From the NCBI GenBank assembly GCA_949317995.1, contig OX439050.1:47679777-47743776 (forward strand): 64,000 nt of DNA, given 5' to 3'. Below, piece by piece: positions 1-11,682 of this stretch. The notes under the pieces are model-generated. The model did no database searches and was not told where the DNA came from. It saw nothing but the letters and a program-made list of their open reading frames with translations. Both the position numbers and the translations under genes were made by a program. Within the stretch, counting starts at the first letter, position 1, and each line of letters starts with the position of its first letter. The DNA comes from Acholoe squamosa. Its lineage: Eukaryota; Annelida; Polychaeta; Phyllodocida; Polynoidae.

Positions 1-227
1 CGCACTTGGGGCCTTGATTCAACAGTTCACAATTGGTGAGTATTTTTAACAAAGCATAATTTCTTGGAAGGTTTTAAACCATTTATTGGTCATAACCTAT
101 ACGATCATTTCAAGTCAATTATGATCAATAGTTGGGTACCAACTGCATTTTGACAATGGTTTGCCCCCACCCAATCTCCCTTCCTAGATCTATACCTTAT
201 ATCCTGTCTCCATGTTTTGTCTTACGC

Positions 228-475
228 GGGTATTCCACCGCCGTCGGTCAGCCGAAATTTTGATTAAGCGCTGGTTCCACAGACCTGAATCGGTCGGATT
301 AGCACTAATCCGACCGATTTTTTTCTATACTATATCGGTCGGATTAGGGCTATTCCGACCGATTGTATGGCTGTGGAACCAACGCTTAATCCGATTATTT
401 TTGATTATACAAAAGTATAGAAAAAAATCGGTCGGATTTGTAAAATCTCGGCCGACCGACAGCAGTGGAATACCC
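228..475. mobile_element. Outer MITE with 34-bp inverted ends
   Basis: The arms at 228-261 and 442-475 are inverted copies matching at about 30 of 34 positions; each starts GGGTATTCCAC and carries a GTCGGTC core. No transposase lies between them, so this is a non-autonomous DNA element. Another MITE (268-385) is inserted inside it. Once that insert is set aside, the core still carries CGGTCGGATT words like those of the insert, so the two families may be related. The superfamily is unassigned. Confidence 0.7.
268..385. mobile_element. MITE with TTAA target duplication
   Basis: The ends are GCGCTGGTTCCACAG (268-282) and its near-perfect inverse (371-385). Both sides are flanked by TTAA (264-267 and 386-389), the target duplication typical of the piggyBac and Kolobok superfamilies. 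The inside holds two smaller palindromes built on AATCGGTCGGATT. A diverged second copy lies at 6695-6824. It is non-autonomous; the superfamily assignment rests only on the TTAA sites. Confidence 0.75.
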
Positions 476-1110
476 TCTATAGAGCTGCTCTTTCAATGCC
501 CTCCGCAGGACCGTATTCCCATACCTTCATGGCTCGCTAAAACACCTGGGCGTTTATTAATTCAATACGTCTGTAACCCCCGGCCCTTACTTGACACATG
601 CGCTTATAAATCTGAATACTGTTTTAGTGCTTAACATTGATTAAGATTGATTTCAATACCCAGCACGTATTTAAAACCGGCACTTACAAGAGAGCCCGGT
701 ACTTGAACGCGTCATTACGGTATACCATCTTTCCCTCCTCACCCTCCCATCACCTGGACCTATCCCCCCCCCCACACACACACAGGGACACACTCATAGC
801 ACAGACAGGCAGAGCATCTCTCCTGTGGCTGTTGCCATGGAGACTATATGACTAAAAGACAGGTGGATTTCACACGATGTGACGGTCAACCTCGTGACCT
901 CCCATTGGACTTGTCTCGACTCATCCCCATCAGTAAGGCCCACCATTCCACTGAGTACTGGCCCTCACCAACTTATATAGGAGAAGGAAAGCTGGCCAAG
1001 ATCTAACAAAAATCTCCCATCCCTCGGTGCAGAATAATATAGGATGTCAGATGTGATGACTTATAGACCTCAGTTTCATGTGGCTGTTAAATGCAAATAC
1101 AGCATATATA
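476..1110. other. Unassigned sequence
   Basis: I see no gene. A C run followed by a short CA run lies at about 763-785. Short open frames at 637-855 show no codon or motif signal. Confidence 0.5.
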
Positions 1111-1200
1111 CGACCAGTGGTGACACTGAATTAAGTATATATACTAAATCCAAGATATGGAATTTAGTATATATACTAAATTCAGTATCATCGCTGGTCG
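1111..1200. repeat. Hairpin element (about 41-bp arms)
   Basis: Left arm 1111-1151 and right arm 1159-1200 are inverted copies that begin and end CGACCAG/CTGGTCG. Each arm also contains the self-complementary word TTTAGTATATATACTAAA or a near copy. It is probably a small foldback MITE. Confidence 0.65.
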
Positions 1201-1758
1201 TCATAGCATTATTGTAATTCAATTAATTATAATTTCCAGTCTGCAATTACTTTGGTGAATTTCCTGCTGTTCATGTAGTAATTATAGGAATTAATCAAGC
1301 ACCCTATGGAGAAGGTTTAAAGTTCATCATACTCGGTAATTTTAATTATTATCACGAGAAGGGTTAACCTCAGTCCAATGGTGGCCTCTGTGGAAGTAGA
1401 AGGGAACTTGGGTGGCAGTCCTTAGTCAAGACATAAAATTTATGAGTTAATTTTATACATTGCAGATGGGATGGGGCCGATTGCGACCGACCTCTAATAA
1501 TTCTTCCAAGGGCTCAGTGGTTTTGGTTCTATAAGCTGATGCAGCCTTGCACTGCCACCTGGACTTTGGGCGTTGTTGCACAACTGTATTATATATGGTG
1601 CATAAATTTAATTAAGGCCCATTAATGACATGGAATATATTCACCAAACCCATTGGACTATACATAACAGGCTGATAATAATAAATTATGCCAAGATATG
1701 TCTCCTCTAGACGTGCAAATCGACTGCAGATACTGCGCCATGTTCTTTGCCTTTCATG
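1201..1758. other. Unassigned AT-rich sequence
   Basis: No coding frame, repeat or RNA gene is recognisable here. Confidence 0.5.
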
Positions 1759-2435
1759 CACTGATAATAAAACCTATAGTCAGAAGTGACTATACCAGCA
1801 TATTTTGACCTCAATACTGATATGACTATATATGTATTAGTCACATATTAGTCATGAAGATAGTCACTACTGACTATATTTGGGGCAGATATAGTGATGA
1901 TGTCACAGGTTTAGGTGCACAGAAAACAGTTGAGGTTCAAATTTAGATGCTCTTTTGACTTTAGGTAAGCACCTCCTCTTCTTCATTTACTGTTTTGTAG
2001 TTCCAGTTCAGTGTTTACTGTGTGTTTAAGTTGACTTTGAAATAGAGGGCAACTGACAATAAACAAGTTACTGACAAGTGGCAAAAACTTCATTGATCTT
2101 TATCTAAACCCTTGTTTATGATGATATTAACTCATGATTCTTTCCCCAGCCCTGCAACAACTTTGTTTTCCCTATTTGTAATAGGTGAAAAATATAGTCA
2201 CTGTGGACTATGTTAATTAGTCATGGTGACTAACTAATGCATTGATGGATTAAATTCTTAGTCACTTAACTTTACCCCCAAACTCACAATCTAATGCATG
2301 ACTATAGGTTGACTATATGATTAACTTTCATTAGTAACCAGTGACTATAGTAGTTATAGTCGAGAGAGATACATTCACTTGACTATAGAAACATAGTCCG
2401 TAGTGACTATCATTTTCAGGACATTTTTATCAGTG
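1759..2435. mobile_element. CACTG-ended non-autonomous DNA transposon 1
   Basis: It starts CACTGATAA and ends TTATCAGTG, flanked on both sides by TG (a 2-bp target duplication). Many copies of TAGTCA/TGACTA in both orientations fill roughly 120-250 bp inside each end. CACTA/EnSpm-type elements are known for CACTR termini, 2-3 bp target duplications and dense subterminal repeats, which is the basis for the call. No transposase is present. Compare 9142-10013 and 15326-16073. Confidence 0.75.
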
Positions 2436-3692
2436 TGTCTAGGAGAAGCTTAACCCCATGTATCGTGAGAGCGCTTCCTCGTTTCAATTTTGGGATTTGG
2501 GTTTCACAGATGGGAAATTTCGTATAGGCGTGACACTGCCTTGGGTGAAATGGGATGAGCCTGCCATGTCAAAGGAGACCCCTGTGAAGCATTTTGCTCC
2601 ATCATAAAGAACATGCCATACATAATGTCTTAAACAGTGATGAGCAGATCAGATGAGTCGACGGCACGAAAGTACTCGCATTCAACTCTTCAGGCGTTGT
2701 AGTGCATAAGTGTATCGTGCCCATTGATTGTCATGATGCACCAAGTTAACACGATGCTGAAAGTCCAGCACTGCATTGGTGCATCATGCCAACCCTCCAG
2801 GAGTGTATCAAACATGTAAGGGGTCAGTATGATGCTTGAATGCAGCACCCACCAAGTTATTTGATACACCTGCATTCATGCTTCACACTAAAAGACGTAA
2901 TTCATCAATTCATTGTCGGCATTTAAAGGGTTTATCCTCAAGGAGATGTTTTATACATGTGTTTCACCTGACAAGGTTGCCATGAAAAGGTCTGAAGAGC
3001 AGTCCTTACCATAGGGAATACTTTCAGGGACATCAAAGGTGGAATTGCCTCGCATACAGGAATATGAAGAATACCAGTAATGTGGTTTCCTGACAGTATA
3101 TACATTGGAATATAGAGGTAGTATATCACAGAACTTCACTTATTGAAGGAACCCTCGATAATTGGTGGCCAGAAGCTAGGATTTGTAAATAATTTAGGCA
3201 AAAGAAAAGCCTCCTTTGAACTTTTAGAAAGTACAACCCATATTACATTTGACTGCTTTATTGGTATTATGTTCAAAGCAGAACTGTGGATAATCCAAAA
3301 GAAATATACGAATCCCCGAGGTACTTTGAAGCTCCACAGGTCAATGGATATTTCCCGCAGTCTGTCCCTGGCCTTCAGCATTCTCTATCCTTAATGTGTT
3401 ACAAGAAATTTCTTGTGCCCAAAGACTTTCAGACCCTGTTTGATGGAAGATTCACCTTCATCTGCTCTCATCTTAAGCTTCACGGTTTCTTTGTTTTCTC
3501 CTGGGCCCTTTGGCTGTGTTTGATGCAATATACATTACTTTTTAGTTTGGAATTTCAGGAGGCACACCACATTTTACTGATACAAAAACTTTAGAAAGTT
3601 CAGTCGTATTCTGCGGCACAATCGTTTTGAAGGTAAGAAAATCACAATGTAAAACGACGAATAATCATAGCACAAAAGCAGAATACTCCAAT

Positions 3693-3776
<84 letters not shown>

Positions 3777-4860
3777 CGCTACTGAATGACATTCACATAT
3801 CCCCATCAAGAAGCAGTTTCCTGCTCTGTGTCTATAGACCGAAAAGTAATACATGACTAGGTTACTAGTAGGTATCAATAGACAGTATCACTTAGACACT
3901 AGGAGATTGGACAGTCGGAAACTGGAGGTGGTACTGACAGGCCCCTCCTTCATGATCACCACACAGACCAATGGTACCTAAAACATGCCATACCATGCTT
4001 ATACCACCTAGATTTCTATATTTAGGAGCCAGGAGGCCCATCTCATATCAATCCATACTCTATTACATAGTGGACACCTGAGAGGCTTCAGCCTTAGACT
4101 GTAGTTGTGTTCGATAACGCCATCATCTGACCACAGTTAATTTTGGCCGTGTTCGATGAGGTATGATATTGTGTTCGGTCATGCACTGTCTGAGTGTATG
4201 TTCCTTATCTGATTTGACAGATAGTCTTTTCACGATGTCTCATTCTATCTATTCTGATTCTTTAGGAGAAATTTCCGAATATGGCTAATGCATCATGCCT
4301 CCTAGATATCATAAATATAACATTTGCTGAGGTATCATGACTCATACAATCCTGAAGGTCCAGTCTGCCCAAAGAAATGCCAGCGAGTTATTTGCTTACA
4401 TTACATTGGTGCGTACCAAGCAAGAAGTTCTGAGACACTATAATATATGCCTTTTTTTGTGGCTTAGGCAACCATGCCTGGTACTAATACTTCCCTATTG
4501 TTGGTGGTAGAGACCAAAGTTGATCATAGTGAAAAGAGTAAGGGAAAGGGCAAGGAAAGGGAAAAAATCAGTACAGCTTATATTATAATACTCATATTTT
4601 AGCATCAAAATTGACCATTTAATCACATATATTCATGAGATATCTTATTATGTCATGGCTGATACGAACGTCACTATAGATTAGTACTAGAACCGCTGTC
4701 TTCAATGGGGGCATTGAATACAATGTGTCCGTTTTCTATGGCTGGTGATCACGTGACATGCTGAGTAAATATTGTCATGTTTCCATTATTTAAAGCTTTC
4801 AAACTTGTGTAGCCATGACATAAATTCAAATATCAACTCCCATTACATATTTCTGTATCA
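2436..4860. other. Unassigned stretch with a TA microsatellite
   Basis: Several overlapping open frames on both strands lie at 2938-3594, but none has a convincing start, splice context or family resemblance. A long TA run is annotated separately at 3697-3772. Otherwise I see nothing. Confidence 0.45.
3697..3772. repeat. (TA)n microsatellite
   Basis: About 38 uninterrupted TA units. Similar runs lie at 45651-45692 and 61327-61380, and others flank the DIRS-type elements at 10610-10636, 56607-56657 and 61033-61073. Confidence 0.95.
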
Positions 4861-4942
4861 TATTCCCCTCTATGGGGCTGCTCGCATTCTACTCAGCCAT
4901 ATAATGGCTCTGTGGAATACGCCAGCCCCACCTCGGGGAATA
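4861..4942. repeat. Hairpin MITE
   Basis: The outer arms TATTCCCC...GGGGCTG (4861-4880) and CAGCCCC...GGGGAATA (4923-4942) pair. The inner arms 4884-4900 and 4903-4922 also pair, giving about 40-bp imperfect arms with almost no loop. Confidence 0.65.
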
Positions 4943-5770
4943 CGATATAAAAATATCCATGGTCATTGACATTTGCTTATGTATTTAGAATTAACTGGAT
5001 CTTTTGTCAGAATTTTTTACAAAATTGGATTCTGCGTGCAACAGGTTGCAGTGCTAGAAACAGCTTTCTCCCCACTCTAAAAGACTGAACGTGGGAAAGT
5101 GGACAGCTATATAGCACTTCGTCTTAGCAGGGCTAGTGCCAGAGCTCAACTCTAATGTAGGATTCTGATCAAACTACACCCCCACCTCCATCCCCCCCCC
5201 ACACACCGTTCATGCCAATCTCCGAGTTCCCACCTCTTTCAGACTCTTTTTCTCTTTTTCTATCTTTGGCACCAGCAGACCCTCCCATGCATATATATCT
5301 AGATACCGGACATATAGAGGGGGTCTCATGGGATGTTCCTTATCTAGTGTAATCGCATTTAAGCCGCCTGTAATACTCTATGAACATACGGCAAATGCAC
5401 ATTTGTGTTCAGGTAGGCACGAGATATCGGGCAGGTGACGGAGTAGATGAGTTTTTAATACGAATTGCCAAAATTTGTTTGAAAAAAATCAGCCACCAAA
5501 TACAACATTTGGCACACCAATGTACCAGAAATGTCCATGTTCATGTATATGGGTGGGCCAGGAAATTTTGAACTGAGAATCTCTATACCCCTCTTATGGA
5601 GAGACCAGACATTTTCGCTCTGTTCCTGAAGCAAGCAAGCAACACCACCTTTGTAAAAAAAAAAACAAGAAAGAAGAATATATATCTACTCCCTAATATC
5701 ACCTTATCAGTGTTTATCACTATACACCCTACCTAAGGCAGCGACACCATGTCCAGCCCAAGTAATAGAG
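4943..5770. other. Unassigned sequence
   Basis: No gene is recognised. A C-rich low-complexity patch lies at about 5175-5205 and an A run at 5658-5669. Confidence 0.45.
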
Positions 5771-6043
5771 CCTGGAAGGCATTTCTCAAGATGGTATGAC
5801 TAAACATAGCCACTACAGTTTGAAGCCCTCTAAATTAGAGTTGGTGATCGTGGTATTAATACACTATGACTGCTCTGTACGATGAGTATTTAATGCAGTA
5901 ATTACATACTGTTTGGTAGGGCAGTCATACCAGTGCAATCATTAGTCACCACTAGATGCAGGGCTGTAATTGCATTAGAGTGAACGATCCCACTACGATT
6001 TGGAAGGGGTCTAGTCGTACCATCTTGAGAAATGCCTTCCAGG
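5771..6043. mobile_element. MITE with about 32-bp terminal inverted repeats
   Basis: The left end CCTGGAAGGCATTTCTCAAG (5771 on, continuing to about 5802) is matched almost perfectly by its inverse at 6012-6043. The interior has no coding capacity. A second, more diverged member with the same ends is at 32367-32621. I could not find a clear target duplication, so the superfamily is open. Confidence 0.8.
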
Positions 6044-6694
6044 TATCCCCTCTGGCTGAAGCAGCCATATGTTTGGGTGTAATATAGGGATGGTAAGCCT
6101 AGGGCAGCAAAGTGGGATTATTGAATACTGAGGATGGACGCTGATGACATTCTTGTATATCAGTCTGATGCTGAGGGGGATTACCTGGGGCTTACCAAGT
6201 CTGAGAGGCACCATCCATAAATGACATCATGCCAAATTTGACAATTTTTTACCCCCCCCCCTCCCCCTCGTCATGTTTTTTGTTGTTGTTGCCAATTTTA
6301 CAATGCTGAATATATATGGAGAATTAATCCCAGCATGCTGCCCCCCCCCCTCCAGCTCATCGTCATTTGTGGATGGCCCGCGAAGAACAGGTTGGAAAAA
6401 GGGGAGGGGGTAGACGCACCTTAAAAAGGACATTGTCATCCTTTGAGTCGGACAATTGATTTTGAATTTTATTCATGCTGAGTTTGTGAATTACAAACAG
6501 GGACGTGGGAGGAAGGATTAAAGTGGAGGGGGATGGGTTGTCTGCCATTTTTGACCACTTCACCAAATTAGGTTTGATCTTTTGGTGGTTGATTAAAAGT
6601 TCGGGGAGGGGGTCATGCCCCTCTACTCCTAACATCCCGCTTTCCACGCCCATGCTACAGTACAATATTTTGAAGTGTTGGCTATCTAGATAAA
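6044..6694. other. Unassigned, C-run-rich
   Basis: Poly-C stretches lie at about 6252-6268 and 6342-6351. No supported gene; open frames on both strands appear to be chance. Confidence 0.45.
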
Positions 6695-6824
6695 GTACTG
6701 GTTCCACATGCGTACAATAGGTCGGAATAGCCCTAATTCGACGATTTATAACATTGCAAAAGTGTAAAAAAGAATCGGTCAGATTAGAGCTAATCCTACC
6801 GACTTATGCCTGTGTAGCCAGCGC
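6695..6824. mobile_element. Second copy of the TTAA MITE
   Basis: The ends GTACTGGTTCCACA (6695 on) and CTGTGTAGCCAGCGC (to 6824) match the ends of the element at 268-385, and the inside has the same GGTCGGATTAG-like words. TTAA follows on the right; the left flank is TAAA, a likely decayed TTAA. Confidence 0.7.
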
Positions 6825-6834
6825 TTAAAACCCC

Positions 6835-6914
6835 ATAGTCCACTTGGCCTCTGTCGCGCAATTGAGCCATACATTTCATATACAAATTTCTGCGACAGAG
6901 GCCCATTGGACTAT
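6835..6914. repeat. Hairpin element with 23-bp arms
   Basis: The left arm 6835-6857 (ATAGTCC then TGGCCTCTGTCGC) and right arm 6892-6914 (GCGACAGAGGCC then TTGGACTAT) are inverse copies with about two mismatches and a 34-bp loop. It lies only 10 bp from the TTAA MITE. Confidence 0.65.
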
Positions 6915-9141
6915 CGACGTAAGGAACATAATGTGCGTTATTACAGCATTAAATTCACGCGTCTGACTCAAAGTATGTGTCCAAATTAATGTGAATCTAC
7001 CCTCTGTTTTGGGGCTGTGGGGAGAGTTTGAAGAAGGATAAGCAGGGGAGTGGAAGGAAGGACGTCACAACTTGATTTTGATTACCATGGCAAACAAAAG
7101 GGATTGCCAATTTTATTACCCAACTATTGGCCAGTGTCCTTTAACATTGTTGTTACTCAAATGTGTTGGCGGCCCAAATTGGCTGGTGTCATTAACATCT
7201 TAGGGAGTGATTCCACTAAACAGGATCAATACTAAAATCAACTATGATTTTAGGGAACACCAAAAGTTCAATATACATGTCGTCCCACATTGAAGAGCGC
7301 TGGATTGCACTGAGGAATGTCGTACAAGTCACATATAACTCTAGATTGATAAAAATGAATTATCTCCTTTGGCTTTGAATGAGCAGTTGTGTCTGAGTAT
7401 ATTTGTGAAGCAAGCTCGACTGAGTAATGTTTCTGCATTCATTTTCCATATAGTGTTCATTAATGTTACAATATCAAAGAATGTGAATTGCGGAAATCTA
7501 GAGACATTCAAACTGTATAAAATGAATACAGTCATACTACATTAAAGTAGGTGAATATTCATCTATTGATGGCGACCTTGTCCCTTTGCAGAAATGAATA
7601 TTGTTCAGTGTACCCGAAGAGTCGGTACAGTCCATTCCCATAAGATTGTCCAAATTATGAGAGGAGAATATTAGAGAAACCATTATCATTATCATCATTT
7701 TTTTGCTTTGCTTTGACAGTCCTTTTCCTTAAACTCAGCCAACAACAAATAACAGCTGAGGTATGTCACTTATTTCAATATACACGTTTCAATATTCCTA
7801 TTTAAGAGTAGAAGTTATGAGTTTGATAAAGAAGGGATGTACAGACAGTGCATGCCTTCTATCAGATACCTGTCATTATATGCAGTAATAAACAGTATTC
7901 TACTCAGTTTCCATTGTCAGATATGCCATGTCAAAGATAAAGAAAGGGGCAATATATTTTTTTTATTTGACAAGATCAATCTTCTATATTAGCTATGTTT
8001 GCTTATAGGTAAAAGTAAATGCCAGCTTATTGACTGGCCTTGGGGAACGGAGAAGATGATACCTTTCCTAAATTAGTCTAATACACAAAAAGAATGCTAT
8101 TTAAAAATAAGAATGGCTGTAGGAATATGAACTATCATGCAGTATAACATGGCATTTACAAAGGTCGACATGTAGAGTGTGGGGGTCTATAGTTTTTCAT
8201 GATGTGGCTTGCCTGCCCATAATCGTGATCAGTGTCTCATCCAGAGAAATTCAAGTTGAATCACTTAAGGAATGTTACAAAATGATGAAAAAAATACAGA
8301 ACTAACACAATTATCGGCCTTCATAATAGATGCATCCGATTGTTTACAATATGCTAATCGTTTTCCCAGAAGTAATGGAAGTCGATTAACGGATTTCTAG
8401 ATTGGCTGAATTATGGTAAATGAAAAGCATTTTAATCAATAAATCAGACATATCTCATTCTTTAACTTTCTCTCATTGTGAGAAGATAAATTAGCTCTGT
8501 CCTCTCGTAGTCTGTAATAGAGCTTTCAGATACTAAGAACTCCCAGCAACCTCCATAGGGGCTCTGGTTGTAGGAGAAATTATTTGATGCCAGAATAGAC
8601 CGACAAAGAGGCTTTTGACATTCTAGTTCTGAAATCCATAACATTCTGTTCCTTCAGAGTCTCCTGTCTCAGTCTATAGGCATTTCAGTGCTCAGTTTTT
8701 GCAGAATCTAGAAGACAGTTTGAATAGGAATTATTGATTACGTTGCACTTTTGTTGGCTTCTAGCAGCTAACATAATGCTTACGAAGGAAATGTGCCCCA
8801 GGTATTGTCTGTGCACTAAGTGTAGAACTAAGAGAAGGTGTTTGAAGCCTGATACGAATAGTTGCAGAGATGCCTCTTGTGCCAAAAGTGTAAACTTATA
8901 AAAGCTAATACTCTAAATTATGATGCTATCGTGTTTCATGTGTTCGCTTTCCAGCGGGTAACTATGCCTAGACTTGTCATCTTCTGAGGACTCCAAAAAA
9001 ACATACATGAGCAGTGAGATGTACTTCAGGAGAATTCATAACATTATATATTCCTTTATACTGTGAAGCCAATATCTGTGGCCCAACGGGGGAGAACGCG
9101 CCTCTGGGGGGGGGGATTTTTAGTTCTGATTTTGGCCACCA
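6915..9141. other. Unassigned AT-rich sequence
   Basis: I see no supported exon, RNA gene or transposon ends in this 2.2 kb. It could be intron or intergenic DNA. Confidence 0.45.
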
Positions 9142-10013
9142 CACTGCAAAAATGGTGTTTAGATTTTAAACATGTTTAGGTCTAAACACATTTAAAACCT
9201 AAACATATTGGTCAGTCAGGTGTCTCATCGACTACACATTTAGGAAATGGACACTTTTATTCTAACTACATAAACATTTTTGCTAAACATGTTTAGATGT
9301 TTAGAGTTTAAACAGTTGAATAATAGGTGTTAAGATTTAAACATCATTATGTTTAAATACTTTGATGATGAATCCACACTAGGTAGCAGCACTTTGAATG
9401 GACTATCTTTACACAATTATAATCAATTTTTGTGACAAATGTACCCAAACCCCATGTTTATTATAGTTTCTATTCATTGAATGTCATGAGAATAGAAAGG
9501 GCAATAGAAAGTTGACTAGATTCACCTTTCACCACAATCATTAGCATGAAATAATTAATAAGCTCAATGACTGACACCTATTTCATGTTATTCTGGAATA
9601 GCCAAAGCAATTTTCTTCCTGCCAAGCTGTTGTACTTTCTCAAGTCTCTCATTCTGATGCATTGTGTACATACATGCACTCGTAAATATGTGTGACTGAC
9701 ATCTTTGGAGACTTTGAAATGTAAACACCCCCCCCCAGTAAATGACAAAACAAACAAAAGACATCTTTTTTTAATGTATACATGTCTGCACAACCTAACT
9801 CTCCGTCAAAGCATTTAGACATCTAAACACAAAAATTCATAAACATCTAAACACAAAAATTCATAGTTATCTAAACACAAAGTTTAAACTTAAACACCTA
9901 GATTTCTAAACACTTGAGCTAAGCACATTGTTTGGCTAAACATGTGTAGGAAATTAAAGTGATTACGAAAACTTTGCAATTGTGTTTAGGATCTAAACAT
10001 TATTTTTGCAGTG
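9142..10013. mobile_element. CACTG-ended non-autonomous DNA transposon 2
   Basis: The ends are CACTGCAAAAAT and ATTTTTGCAGTG, with CA flanking both sides (9140-9141, 10014-10015). Subterminal zones are packed with TCTAAACA/TGTTTAGA in both orientations; on the right an ACATCTAAACACAAAAATTC-like unit is tandemly repeated. This terminal and subterminal layout matches CACTA/EnSpm-type elements. No transposase is encoded. Confidence 0.8.
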
Positions 10014-10609
10014 CAGGGGTCAGTATATGGATAAAACACTGACAAATATGCTAAAAAAGCTTTAGGCCAAGTTTTGATAAGGAATCCAGTGGTATGTTTA
10101 AAATTATTCCATCTCCACTGAAAATGTTTCATTTTTGGAATGTTGGTTGCCATGGAAACATAGAAAATTGGTAGATAATGCAATTTCTGGTTGCCATGGA
10201 AACCACTCCCCTATCCCAATTGGGAATTTTCGCCACAAACTTTTTTTGAAATTCCTTCAGGAACCTAGAACCGAAAACAGCTAAAAAATCACTCTAGAAC
10301 CAATTTTATGACAAAAACATCACATTTCTTTGTTTTTCCCCCCACAAAACTGTATTTTTTTTTGCATTATTAGTGTTTATGATAGGGTATAATGCTTTCA
10401 GAGCTTATTTCTCATTTTAAAGCCCTTGACTTAAACCTTAAAAATCCAATTCCGCCAGGAGGCATGTTTTCCCTCACCTGGCCACACCTCTTTGATTCTC
10501 TTCATGAAAAACATGCTTGTGCAGTGTCAAGTTGATAAATCGATAGAAGGTAAAATGCCATGAATGCAATAGTACTGCGGTGCTTCCCCATGCATTAATC
10601 TAGATATCC
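10014..10609. other. Unassigned sequence
   Basis: No gene seen. A short direct repeat GGTTGCCATGGAAAC occurs at about 10144 and 10189. Confidence 0.45.
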
Positions 10610-10636
10610 TATATATATATATATATATATATATAT
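10610..10636. repeat. (TA)n run abutting a DIRS-type 5' end
   Basis: A 27-bp TA run ends exactly where the DIRS-type 5' end (GGAACTATATACAC) starts. The same junction recurs at the other copy, at 61032/61033. Confidence 0.85.
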
Positions 10637-11682
10637 GGAACTATATACACTCGTGTATATATATATAATTAGCCGCGGACGGTTAGGGACTATTTGCAGC
10701 GCGCATTGGTATCTATGATGTCATAGCATGACGTCATGGTAAACACTCCTCCAGTATATAAGGAGGAGTTTTCAATGTAACGGTCAATTGGCTCGATTCA
10801 CCTGTACAGGTAACACCACGCTGGGTGTTTCCTTGATTTTTAAATGATTTTCGTGGTTAATATTTGATTTTTCGGATCAAGATGGGGAGGAAATCAACTA
10901 GAAGTGCCAAGGCGGCTACTACTTCTAAAAAATCGGCCAAATCGGCAAAGAAAACGGTAGAATCGGCCAATTTAGGATTTGCGAGTGAGTTGGATTCGTC
11001 TTGTGTGGATCAGAGGTCTGCATCGCCCCACCATGCTAAGGGGTTAGAAGATGATCAATTCATTGACCAGACGGATAGGATGGACCTATTGGAAGGCGAG
11101 TTGTGCACCATCAAGAATCTACTACAGGATTTGGTGGCTGGAAAGGACAGGAAAGACGAGACGAAACCGACTGAGGGGGCGTGGCAGCAGGCACGTGCGA
11201 ATGTTTGTCAACGACCGATGACGTCACATCACCAAGGGCGCAGCCGCGTATCCAGGCAGCGGTCTCCCAGCGTCGTTAGCAACGGATCGAGGTGGGACGG
11301 AGGTGCAGCTCGTGGTCGTCGCCGGAGATCAAAATCTTCGAATTCCGCTTGTCACAGACCGCGGTCGTCGTCAAGAGGGTCGTCAGTAGATTCCTCTACA
11401 TCCAAGCTTCACACCAATACCAAATGTGGTGAGTTTGACCATGAAATATATGTAAAAAAGAGTGAGAAGGTCGACACCGTAGAGAAATTGGTACTTGTCA
11501 ATTTGAATTTTGTTCTGGATTATTACAAAGACAGCAGTGATGTAGAGGGCATGTTAAAGCATCTCCAAGTTCTAGTGGAAAAGGCTGGAACAAAAATGTA
11601 TACCGTGTCAGCCCTATTGGCTTACGATAAATCGGTTAGGACCAGGGCAAATAAGGATGGGATAGAAGCTTTTGGTGTTATA
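10637..11682 (+). mobile_element. DIRS-type retrotransposon, 5' fragment (fossil)
   Basis: A broken copy of the element described at 56658-61032, in the opposite orientation. It keeps the 5' terminal region, a promoter-like stretch and most of a gag-like gene beginning MGRKSTR (start favoured at 10882 because both copies share that Met). Similarity to the other copy ends near 11682, beside a second short TA run. RT, RNase H and recombinase parts are absent. Gag divergence from the other copy is considerable, so the two are not sister insertions and this one is probably the older. Confidence 0.85.
10729..10763 (+). promoter_or_regulatory. CRE plus TATA promoter of the DIRS-type element
   Basis: TGACGTCA (10729-10736) is followed by TATATAAGG (10755-10763). 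The other copy has TGACGTCA at 60934-60941 and a TATAAAAGG-type box at about 60906-60914, in the same order. Conservation in two diverged copies supports a Pol II promoter. Downstream, both copies keep the palindrome ACCTGTACAGGT (here 10800-10811). Confidence 0.6.

Noticed and set aside
2951-3139. Minus-strand frame ending in a GTAAGG donor-like site (RGNSTFDVPESIPYG)
   Set aside because: The upstream acceptor is weak and overlapping frames on both strands are equally open.
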